A DNA stretch of 22,567 bases from a virus: IMG/VR virus record IMGVR_UViG_3300029267_004699, positions 1-22,567 of that record. One strand, given 5' to 3'. A program made the translations under genes and the position numbers. The notes beneath the pieces are model-generated. The model ran no database searches, was not told the DNA's origin, and saw only the letters and a list, made by a program, of their open reading frames with translations. Positions 6,966 through 13,732 of this stretch are shown here, piece after piece; position 1 is the first letter of the stretch, and each line of letters begins with the position of its first letter.

Positions 6966-9900
6966 TGGGTAACACAGTCGATACGCATGGAAGCAAGGGT
7001 AAGGGATGGATTGGTGTAGACCTCGATGGCACCTTAGCTCACTACGATGGATGGAAAGGTGAAGAGCACATCGGAAAGCCTATCCCTGCCATGGTTGACC
7101 GTGTGAAGCAGTGGCTCAATGAAGGTAAGGATGTACGAATCCTAACTGCCAGGGTAGCTCACCAAAGAGGTACTGGAAGCAGAAGACGTTCTATAACTGC
7201 AATCTACAATTGGCTGGAAGAGCATATCGGTCAAAAGCTCCAGCTTACAAATTCAAAAGACCATGAGATGATCGAGCTTTGGGATGATAGGGCAGTACAG
7301 GTAAAGCCCAATACTGGCCAAAGAGCAGATGGTCTCAAGAAGTCGATGGAGAAAAATATGTCTGGTAAATTCAAAATGAAATTAGTCACTGAAAAGAGTG
7401 AAAAGCCAGAAATTGATGAGCAAGAAAAAGAAGAGCTCAAAGAGCAGAAGAAAGAGCCACCGAGTATGGTGCCAGGCATAAAATCTGATTGTGAAGATGA
7501 CCTCGAAGACCTCAAGAAAGAAAAGAAGCTCGAGAAAGCAGGTCCGTACATAGGACCCCAAGGTGGAAAGTACAAAGATGCTCAACGCAAGATTCCTTGG
7601 AAAGAAGAGTACGGTGAAGAGCACAGTAAACCATCGAATAAATACCAGGCAGCACACGATAAGGCTCTCAAGAAATTACAAGATGTATGGGGGCCAACTG
7701 CTTTGGATATTAATCCAGACAAAATCTCAGATCCAAAGATAAGAAAGGTATTTGAGACAGCTCACCAGAAGTATTGGGATGCTAAAAATGATTTGATGGA
7801 TTATCAGACTGAGCAGCAAGAGAAGAAGGATGCGAAGGCCAGGGAAGCACGAAAAAAGCAATTGGGTTCTTTTAATACCAAGATAGAAAAAGATTTTAAG
7901 AAAATGAAAGAGGCACATCTTGCCAAATGGGGGGATGTGATGATTGATGAACTTCCCCCTGAAAAGAAGAAAGAGTGGGAAAGTGACTTTCGAAAAATCA
8001 AAATGAGGCAAGAGGCCATAATTGAACTACAGGCAGCTGGAAACAAAGCCAAAAAATCGATGGAGCCAGGCATGTCTGGCATCGAAGAGCTCGAGCAGTT
8101 TGCTAAGGCAGGACCACATAAGTACATCTCGAGAAAAAAGGTTAAGGGTAATTGGGTTTACGAATATCCAGAAGACAAGAAAAAGAAAAAAGGGCACATT
8201 AGGGCCAAAGCCGATGAAACTGTAGAGAAGTTAAATAGCAAACTGAAAGAAAGTGGATTGTCAGGAACAGCTCATGTCGATTATTTATATGGACGAATGG
8301 GTAACATTAGAATTGAAAGTGCTTCTGGCACTACAGCAGCAAACATCATGATTGATGATGGTGTCTTCAAAATACCTCGTAAGGTAAAAGAACAGTATGG
8401 AGCTGAGAGTAAATTTGTTAGAGTTTTGAAAGAAGTAGTAAAGCCTTCTGAAGACAGAAAAGTACAACAAACTGAAGGTGGCGAATTCAAGGATTTTGGA
8501 GAGCCCTTTGGTGTTGGAGCTGAATTGAAACTGAATGGTCATCCAGCTAAGGTCAAAAAGATAGTTGAAACCACGGATACACCAGGGAACAAAGAGTACG
8601 AGGTTACTCTTAGCCAAAAAAACAAACCTGATATAACCGCTAGACTGAATAGCGAAGGCCATTGGACTTATGCACGTGATTGGAAAGAATTCAAAGACCT
8701 ATGGCATCACAAAGATACAGGTAAAGAAGCAATAAAAATCAAACATGAAGTAATGAAAAAAAGCGAGGTAGCAATGTCTGGAATAGAAGAGCTAGAATCA
8801 TTCGTAAAAGGTGGACCATACATCGGGCCGCGTGGTGGGAAGTGGGCAGATCCAGATCACAAAATACCTTGGGCAGAATCTGAGAAGAAGAGAGCCAAAG
8901 GGAAGACTGCCAAAGAGTGGCCTACTTTGAAAGATGATAGAGTAGACTCTCATGCTGTTCGTGAGCTCGAGCTCTATGCTGATAATGACCACGATCTGTA
9001 CAGGCAGAAGGAAGCCTTCCATTCGAATGTGGTCAAGAAGATGGCAGCTGGAAAGTATGACCATGCACAAGCTCCACAACTTTGGTCTTACTATGCTGAT
9101 AGGGTAGCTGCGAAGTACACCAAGGAATTTGGTGGCAACTTCGATAAACCTACCAGGCAGGCACTGGCACATGAGATGGCCAATGACTTCCATGATGAAG
9201 TGAAGCAGAATCCAGACGACTACGAGAAGTTTGTACCCAAGAAGTACAAAAAGGATTGGGGCAAGAAGGAAGGCACTGGTCCAAAAGATGTGATGACTTC
9301 CATGCCAATTCTTAGCCAGATGAACACAATCAAGAGAGACCCTGCAGAACTATCCATGGGTGATAAAGCTGATTTGAAATCTGTTGGTTTTCTCAAAGTG
9401 AATAAGAATGGAAATTCAGTTCTTACAAAGCAGGGTAAGTATGTCAAGGAAACGATGCAGCCAGTAGCCTATGCAGCTGCTCGCAGAACAGTAGCCAGGC
9501 TACAAAACAACAAGATAGATATGGCAGAAGTTAGTTCTGACATCAAAACCGATTTGCGCGGTATGGGTTGGGCAAAAACAGACAAAAACGGAAACACAGT
9601 TCTTACCAAACAAGGTAAAGCTTCAATGAAAATAACTGGAGCTCCAAAGATAGAGAAAAGCGAGGTAAACATGTCTGGAATAGAAGAATTGGAAGAATTC
9701 ACAAAATCCAGTGGAGCAGGTGGCATGCCAACTGGAAAGCCACGAATTGGTGGCACTGGTGGAGAGCAAGGTGGACCACTGGCAGGCAAAGGGAAAACCA
9801 GTGGATCTGGTGATTCATCCAGTGGAGAGCCTATTGGAGCTCCAAAGCCGAAAAAGGACAAGTTGAGCGAAGATGATGCAGAAGACGAAAAGCAGATGAA

Positions 9901-10459
9901 GCCACATAAGAAGCCTATCGAGAAGATGGCCAAGTCTGATGATGATCTGCCTATCCAGAAGTCAGACACTTCTCCACAAGGCCAAAGAGACATGGTGGCA
10001 CATAGAACAGCTCAAGTAGTCTCGAAGATAAGGAAAGGCGAAGAAGACATCCAGGGTTATGCAGTTGGAGTAGCTCCACCACCAGCACCAAAAGAAGAGA
10101 TGGTGAAGGGCAAAGAGTGGAATCAAGGTCCAGATTCTTTTGTCAACTACTCCAATCAAGCAGACCTCGAGATAGAGAAGCTCTTCAAGTCTGATGATTT
10201 CTACACCAATGGCTCTCCTACTATAGGAATGCAGCCACTGTTGAAACAACAGAAGACTTGTCCATCATGCAAATCTATGATGAACAAATCTCTTTCTGCT
10301 TGTCCAAGTTGCGGATTTGGAACAGTAGAGCATCGAGTAGTGCCAGTGAAAGAGCAAAGCACTGAGATGCAGAAGTCCACCAGGGGACCACTGTTGAAAC
10401 CAAGGGTCGAGAAGGATTTGTATCTTCCTAATGGAGTAGACAATTCTGAAGAAGAGTAA
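6965..10459 (+). CDS. Giant modular protein (1164 aa): HAD-type phosphatase, repeated MSG cassettes, C-terminal zinc ribbon
   Basis: Its ATG overlaps the preceding stop (TAATG), so it is translationally coupled. Residues 14-115 are a HAD-superfamily hydrolase core: motif I D19-L-D-G-T23, motif II-like T61-A-R63 and acidic motif IV W-D107-D108-R-A. Residues 191-213 and 615-636 are GPYIGP.GGK(W/Y)...IPW modules; 381-404 is a GPHKYIS module. MSG boxes start at M132, M370, M604 and M903. Residues 664-760 (RELELYADNDHDLYRQ...) resemble a small domain that I recall from other phage proteins without a name. Residues 774-832 and 835-891 are a tandem repeat. Residues 915-960 form a Gly/Ser linker. C1099-x2-C1102 and C1113-x2-C1116 form a zinc ribbon. 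It lies 12 bases before the portal gene. It reads as a string of fused small proteins. HAD substrate unknown. Confidence 0.85.
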   Translation: MGNTVDTHGSKGKGWIGVDLDGTLAHYDGWKGEEHIGKPIPAMVDRVKQWLNEGKDVRILTARVAHQRGTGSRRRSITAIYNWLEEHIGQKLQLTNSKDHEMIELWDDRAVQVKPNTGQRADGLKKSMEKNMSGKFKMKLVTEKSEKPEIDEQEKEELKEQKKEPPSMVPGIKSDCEDDLEDLKKEKKLEKAGPYIGPQGGKYKDAQRKIPWKEEYGEEHSKPSNKYQAAHDKALKKLQDVWGPTALDINPDKISDPKIRKVFETAHQKYWDAKNDLMDYQTEQQEKKDAKAREARKKQLGSFNTKIEKDFKKMKEAHLAKWGDVMIDELPPEKKKEWESDFRKIKMRQEAIIELQAAGNKAKKSMEPGMSGIEELEQFAKAGPHKYISRKKVKGNWVYEYPEDKKKKKGHIRAKADETVEKLNSKLKESGLSGTAHVDYLYGRMGNIRIESASGTTAANIMIDDGVFKIPRKVKEQYGAESKFVRVLKEVVKPSEDRKVQQTEGGEFKDFGEPFGVGAELKLNGHPAKVKKIVETTDTPGNKEYEVTLSQKNKPDITARLNSEGHWTYARDWKEFKDLWHHKDTGKEAIKIKHEVMKKSEVAMSGIEELESFVKGGPYIGPRGGKWADPDHKIPWAESEKKRAKGKTAKEWPTLKDDRVDSHAVRELELYADNDHDLYRQKEAFHSNVVKKMAAGKYDHAQAPQLWSYYADRVAAKYTKEFGGNFDKPTRQALAHEMANDFHDEVKQNPDDYEKFVPKKYKKDWGKKEGTGPKDVMTSMPILSQMNTIKRDPAELSMGDKADLKSVGFLKVNKNGNSVLTKQGKYVKETMQPVAYAAARRTVARLQNNKIDMAEVSSDIKTDLRGMGWAKTDKNGNTVLTKQGKASMKITGAPKIEKSEVNMSGIEELEEFTKSSGAGGMPTGKPRIGGTGGEQGGPLAGKGKTSGSGDSSSGEPIGAPKPKKDKLSEDDAEDEKQMKPHKKPIEKMAKSDDDLPIQKSDTSPQGQRDMVAHRTAQVVSKIRKGEEDIQGYAVGVAPPPAPKEEMVKGKEWNQGPDSFVNYSNQADLEIEKLFKSDDFYTNGSPTIGMQPLLKQQKTCPSCKSMMNKSLSACPSCGFGTVEHRVVPVKEQSTEMQKSTRGPLLKPRVEKDLYLPNGVDNSEEE
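7346..7378 (+). repeat. MSG cassette 1: SD-like site plus in-frame internal ATG
   Basis: GGAG (7348-7351) lies 6 bases before the in-frame ATG at 7358, which reads MSGKFKMKLV after KKSMEKN. It is the most divergent of the four cassettes, lacking IEELE. Confidence 0.5.
7535..7603 (+). repeat. GPYIGPRGGKW-type module, copy 1
   Basis: Residues 191-213 of the 1164-aa protein: KAGPYIGPQGGKYKDA...KIPWK, just after L189-E190. It differs from the other three copies in Q for R and Y for W. Confidence 0.8.
8050..8104 (+). repeat. MSG cassette 2: SD-like site plus internal ATG
   Basis: GGAG (8062-8065) lies 6 bases before the in-frame ATG at 8072, which begins MSGIEELEQFA and leads straight into K-AGPHKYIS. 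It is preceded by KKSMEPG. Confidence 0.6.
8105..8176 (+). repeat. GPHKYIS...GNWVY module, copy 2
   Basis: Residues 381-404 of the 1164-aa protein: KAGPHKYISRK, then KGNWVYEYPED. It follows F379-A380 and matches the copy at 5187 with few changes. Confidence 0.8.
8756..8806 (+). repeat. MSG cassette 3: SD-like site plus internal ATG
   Basis: GAGG (8765-8768) lies 5 bases before the in-frame ATG at 8774, which begins MSGIEELESFV and runs into K-GGPYIGP. The DNA around it is nearly identical to cassette 4, suggesting recent duplication. Confidence 0.6.
8807..8872 (+). repeat. GPYIGPRGGKW module, copy 2
   Basis: Residues 615-636 of the 1164-aa protein: KGGPYIGPRGGKWADP...IPW, after F613-V614. 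It begins the third cassette unit. Confidence 0.85.
9284..9637 (+). repeat. Tandem ~58-residue repeat inside the 1164-aa protein
   Basis: Residues 774-832 and 835-891 align: GDKADLKSVGFLKVNKNGNS with SDIKTDLRGMGWAKTDKNGN, each followed by VLTKQGK. The DNA also matches (AA.GGAAA..CAGTTCTTAC.AA.CA.GGTAA). The upstream helices (ILSQMNTIKRDPAELS and TVARLQNNKIDMAEVS) align too, giving a small helix plus beta-wing unit duplicated in tandem, possibly winged-helix-like. Confidence 0.7.
9653..9714 (+). repeat. MSG cassette 4: SD-like site plus internal ATG
   Basis: GAGG (9662-9665) lies 5 bases before the in-frame ATG at 9671, beginning MSGIEELEEFTKSSGAGG. It leads into the Gly/Ser-rich linker rather than into a GP module. 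Confidence 0.6.
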
Positions 10460-10471
10460 AGGAAGTGCCCT

Positions 10472-12091
10472 ATGGGTTTTTTTCGAGATGAATTTGGAAG
10501 GCTAGGAAGAGAAGCTATAGGCTTACTTGGTGCCTCCCTGCAGAAAGCAGCACAATCTTCATCGGAAGAAACGCTTGAGAAAACCGATGCTGGTGGACCA
10601 GTGCCAACTGAGAGTGCTCAAGAAGACCCTAAAGCATTGCTTTGGGATCCATTCTCGATTGTAGAGCAGCTCGGATACAAAGATAGGAACAGTGCTATCA
10701 CCTATGGCACCTTGAAAGCCATCACTTATCGAATGCCAATTGTGCAAGCGATAATCCAGACTCGTATCAATCAGGTAGCTGCATTCGCAGTACCACAACA
10801 TGACAAATACCAGATAGGGTTTAGGGTCAAGTTGAGAGAAAGCGAGAAGGAGCCAACAAAGGCAGAGCTCAAGTGGATGAAGGATATGGAAGCTCTTCTA
10901 ATGAATACTGGTGTAACCAATAATCCACAAGGAAGAGACAACTTCGAGACTTTTCTGAGAAAGATTACCTACGATTCACTGACCTATGACCAGATGACTT
11001 ACGAAATCGTAGAGAACAAAAAAGGATTGCCTGCAGAACTGTATGCAGTGGATGCAGCCACCATGAGACTGGCAGATAGTGCCAGTGCAAATTTCGATGA
11101 AGATGATGTCGATGCTGTTAAGTACGTCCAAATCTACGATGGCATGATAATAAACGAATACACTCAAAATGAGATGTGTTTCGGTATCCGAAATCCTCGC
11201 TCGGATATTCGATTACAGGGTTATGGAGTGAGTGAGCTCGAGATGCTCATAACTACGATAACCAATCTCTTGTATTCGTGGCAGTGGAATCAAAACATAT
11301 TCACCCAAGGTTCTGCAGCCAAAGGTGTTTTGAACTTCAAAGGTACGATTCCAGAAAAGCAGCTCCAGGCTTTTAGGAAGCAGTGGTACACTCAGATTGC
11401 TTCTGTACAAAATGCCTGGAAGACACCGATTACCAATGCAGAAGATTTGCAGTACATCAATATGCAAACGACTGCCAGGGATATGGAGTTTTCTGCATGG
11501 ATGGACTTTCAAATCAAAGTCTGTTGTGCACTCTACTCCATGGACCCGATAGAGCTCAACTTCAAATATGGCAATGCTGGCCAGAAATCAGCACTCAATG
11601 AATCGAACAACAAAGAGAAAATCACTGAAAGTAAAGAGCGTGGTTTGAGACCACTTCTTCGATTCATCGCACAAGGTCTGAACCAGAACTTCTTGTGGCC
11701 TATCAATGAAAACTTCGAGTTTGCCTTTGTAGGACTGGATGCAAAGACACAAGCCGATACCATCGACATCAATACGAAGCGAGTCAAATCGATAATGATG
11801 ATAGATGAAATCCGAGCAGAAGACGACTTGCCACCACTTCCAGATGGAAAAGGTGAAGTGATACTCGATCCAACTTGGTTGCAATTCTCTCAAGGTGTAG
11901 ATGGACAACAGCAAGGCGAAGAAGGTGCGATGTTTGGAGAAGGTGAAGAAGGCGAAGAAGAGCCTGGTGGCGAAGAAGATGTGGACTACGAAAAGTTACT
12001 AGCTGAATACGAAGCAGAAGGCGATGAAGACGAAGAAGACGAAGAAGAGTCTGAAAAGAGCCTACGAAAAAGCTTCGTTGTGAATTTATAG
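10472..12091 (+). CDS. Portal protein
   Basis: A 539-residue protein, a typical portal length, that should form the dodecameric ring at the capsid vertex through which DNA is packaged and ejected. It is recognised by the order TYGTLKAITYRMPIVQAIIQ-TRINQVA (stem start), a middle with TYDQMTYEIVENKKGLPAEL, FGIRNPRSDIRLQGYGVSEL and AAKGVLNFKG, and FGRN-type residues replaced by NFKYGNAGQKSALNES, all characteristic of HK97/SPP1-like portals. The N-terminal ~60 residues are variable and contain L-Q-K-A (23-26) and L-E-K-T (35-38). The last ~75 residues (from about 465) are extremely acidic Glu/Asp/Gly sequence ending in a basic SEKSLRKSF tail, possibly disordered. The start follows GGAAG. It is followed at once by the gene at 12101. 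Confidence 0.92.
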   Translation: MGFFRDEFGRLGREAIGLLGASLQKAAQSSSEETLEKTDAGGPVPTESAQEDPKALLWDPFSIVEQLGYKDRNSAITYGTLKAITYRMPIVQAIIQTRINQVAAFAVPQHDKYQIGFRVKLRESEKEPTKAELKWMKDMEALLMNTGVTNNPQGRDNFETFLRKITYDSLTYDQMTYEIVENKKGLPAELYAVDAATMRLADSASANFDEDDVDAVKYVQIYDGMIINEYTQNEMCFGIRNPRSDIRLQGYGVSELEMLITTITNLLYSWQWNQNIFTQGSAAKGVLNFKGTIPEKQLQAFRKQWYTQIASVQNAWKTPITNAEDLQYINMQTTARDMEFSAWMDFQIKVCCALYSMDPIELNFKYGNAGQKSALNESNNKEKITESKERGLRPLLRFIAQGLNQNFLWPINENFEFAFVGLDAKTQADTIDINTKRVKSIMMIDEIRAEDDLPPLPDGKGEVILDPTWLQFSQGVDGQQQGEEGAMFGEGEEGEEEPGGEEDVDYEKLLAEYEAEGDEDEEDEEESEKSLRKSFVVNL

Positions 12092-12100
12092 GAGCAACAA

Positions 12101-12496
12101 ATGGCCATTAGAATCAAACACAAAGTAAGACCACAGATAGCTGAAGATACGGCTATGAAGAATCTTCTGTATGGTCCAGATGATACGCTATCTGAAGTCA
12201 CCATCGATTCGTATGTGAGGCAAACATCTGGAAAGATAAGCATCGCTCAAAATACGAATGAAGATGTTCCTTTGGGTGACATCACTGCAGTGAAGGGTTT
12301 CTTTCTTCAGGTGAATGGAGATTGCCAAATAAAAATCAATGGCAGTGCAGATGCCATCCAGGTACGCAAGGCCACAGATGCCAATGTGGATTGGGCAAAA
12401 TTCTTCATCGAAGCAGATATTAGCCAAGTGAATATCACTGCTCCAGCTGATTCGGCTATCAGTGGTACTTTCTGTGCTTGGGGTGATACCTCTTAA
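12101..12496 (+). CDS. Small beta-rich head-region protein, unknown
   Basis: A 131-residue protein with AGGAG before ATG 12101, 9 bases after the portal stop. It starts MAIRIKHKVRPQIAEDTAMK. After ~30 residues it is almost all beta strands with alternating hydrophobics (KISIAQNTNEDVPLGDITAV, GFFLQVNGDCQIKINGSADA, ADISQVNITAP). The shape suits a capsid decoration or head-completion component, or a small trimeric beta protein, but the family is not recognised. Placement between portal and minor-head genes supports a virion role. Confidence 0.8.
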   Translation: MAIRIKHKVRPQIAEDTAMKNLLYGPDDTLSEVTIDSYVRQTSGKISIAQNTNEDVPLGDITAVKGFFLQVNGDCQIKINGSADAIQVRKATDANVDWAKFFIEADISQVNITAPADSAISGTFCAWGDTS

Positions 12497-12512
12497 ACCT
12501 GAAGGATGAAAA

Positions 12513-13454
12513 ATGCGGTTAAAGCTGGATGCAACACCAGAAGAGCTTAAAGAGAAAGCACCTAATCTTCTGAAGTCTCTTGGTGAGATACTCGAGCCAG
12601 TCTCACCAGAAATGGCAGAAATACTTGAGAAGGCTTTACCTCGCAAGGAGTCGGAGCTCAAGTTTCCAGTTTTAAGAGAGCTCCAGAAGAGAACAGAAGT
12701 ACTCTACGACCAGCAACTAGAGCTCATGCTCAAAGACATCTCCAAAGTACTGAATCGAAGTAAGACCAGAAAGTCACTTGATGAAGAAAACGACTTAGAG
12801 AAGGCAGGACCCTATATCGGACCCAGAGGCGGGAAGTGGGCAGATGCTGCTCACACTATTCCTTGGAAGGAAGAAGAGCAACCTACCAAAGAACAACGTC
12901 TGGCAGCTATGAGCAAGGAGCAATTCAAAGAAGCGGTAAAAGATGGTGTTAGCTTGCATATGCATCGTGGCATGTCGAAAGAAGACAAAGGACATGGACC
13001 GCAATGGTTTGCTACTTCTAAAAAGACTGCATCTAGATACGCAAAAAATGTTGGAGAAGATGGTATAGTAAAAACCAAAACTGTAGTCATGAAAAAACCC
13101 TACATAGCCAGCACTGTAGAGATGATAAATGTTGCTACTGGCACTGTTCAAAAATTAAAAGAGCAAGGCTATGATGGAATTGTGACTCAGTGGAGCGGTG
13201 GAATACCCACTAAGTTTAATCCAAATCCAGAAAAAGAAATTTGGGCAGTAGATTTCGAGTCTATGAAGAAGTCTCTAGCCTCTCCAGACTACACCGAAAA
13301 GATAATAGACCAGGAAGAAGACAGGTACGAAATAGTCAAGCAAGAGTTGGTTAGCAGGGGATACCAGGAATCGGATTTTGAGCAAGGTGGACCCTTGCAT
13401 GGATACAGTACAAACGAATTGCTCGAGATGATACGAGACAAAAGGGATGATTAG
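12513..13454 (+). CDS. Putative ADP-ribosyltransferase (polyvalent-protein ART type) with GPRGGKW module
   Basis: A 313-residue protein. Residues 1-88 are helical; 97-118 hold the GPYIGPRGGKW...IPW module after L95-E96; 146-250 form an ART-like domain. The domain signs are H151-R152-G near its start, W165-F-A-T-S169 followed by the helix TASRYAKN, a late G218-Y-D-G-I-V and a final strand with E242-IWAVDF. This order (Arg strand, Ser/Thr strand, 'GYDGI', Glu-containing last strand) fits the R-S-E ART fold seen in phage polyvalent proteins and, functionally, T4 Alt, which modifies host proteins after injection. The exact catalytic Glu is not certain. Residues 266-313 form a helical SAP-like tail. 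It lies between portal and MuF genes; stop TAG overlaps the next GTG. An internal, injected enzyme is inferred, not shown. Confidence 0.75.
   Translation: MRLKLDATPEELKEKAPNLLKSLGEILEPVSPEMAEILEKALPRKESELKFPVLRELQKRTEVLYDQQLELMLKDISKVLNRSKTRKSLDEENDLEKAGPYIGPRGGKWADAAHTIPWKEEEQPTKEQRLAAMSKEQFKEAVKDGVSLHMHRGMSKEDKGHGPQWFATSKKTASRYAKNVGEDGIVKTKTVVMKKPYIASTVEMINVATGTVQKLKEQGYDGIVTQWSGGIPTKFNPNPEKEIWAVDFESMKKSLASPDYTEKIIDQEEDRYEIVKQELVSRGYQESDFEQGGPLHGYSTNELLEMIRDKRDD
12801..12866 (+). repeat. GPYIGPRGGKW module, copy 3
   Basis: Residues 97-118 of the putative ADP-ribosyltransferase: KAGPYIGPRGGKWADAAHTI then PW, after L-E. It separates the helical N-terminus from the enzyme domain. Confidence 0.85.
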
Positions 13455-13732
13455 TGAGACCTCGATTCAAAGTATTGGATAAGACTTTCAACACTCGAGC
13501 GAAGGATAAGACTTCGCTACGGAAAGCACAGCAAGCGAAGACCAGGGCTCCTATTGAAGATTCTGAAAAGTGCTACCTGTTTAAAGAGCCAGTGGCAGAA
13601 GAGCCCGAAGAAGTGAACATCCCTAGTGTTCAATGGGATTGGGGTGATACTACAGCTACGAGTGGTGATGTTTATATTTGGAATGGTCGTATGTATGTCC
13701 ACTCAAACGTAACGATGGGAGCTACTTGGTAA
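13454..13732 (+). CDS. Small 92-residue protein between minor-head genes, unknown
   Basis: It starts at GTG 13454, which overlaps the previous TAG stop, with AAAGGGA (13441-13447) as a plausible SD. It ends in a TAATG overlap with the MuF gene. Residues 1-45 are basic and probably disordered (RPRFKVLDKTFNTRAKDKTS); the C-terminal half is a beta-rich tail with WDWGDTTATSGDVYIWNGRM. The family is not recognised. Tight coupling on both sides supports it being translated with the head genes. Confidence 0.7.
   Translation: MRPRFKVLDKTFNTRAKDKTSLRKAQQAKTRAPIEDSEKCYLFKEPVAEEPEEVNIPSVQWDWGDTTATSGDVYIWNGRMYVHSNVTMGATW

Noticed and set aside
9469-9993. A 174-codon minus-strand open frame
   Set aside because: Antisense to the Gly/Ser-linker region of the 1164-aa protein; its Pro/Ser-rich low-complexity product mirrors that linker.
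12101-13732. Similar WGDT strings at the end of the 131-aa protein and in the 92-aa protein
   Set aside because: Only four identical residues (WGDT) with no alignable flanks; not enough to claim duplication.
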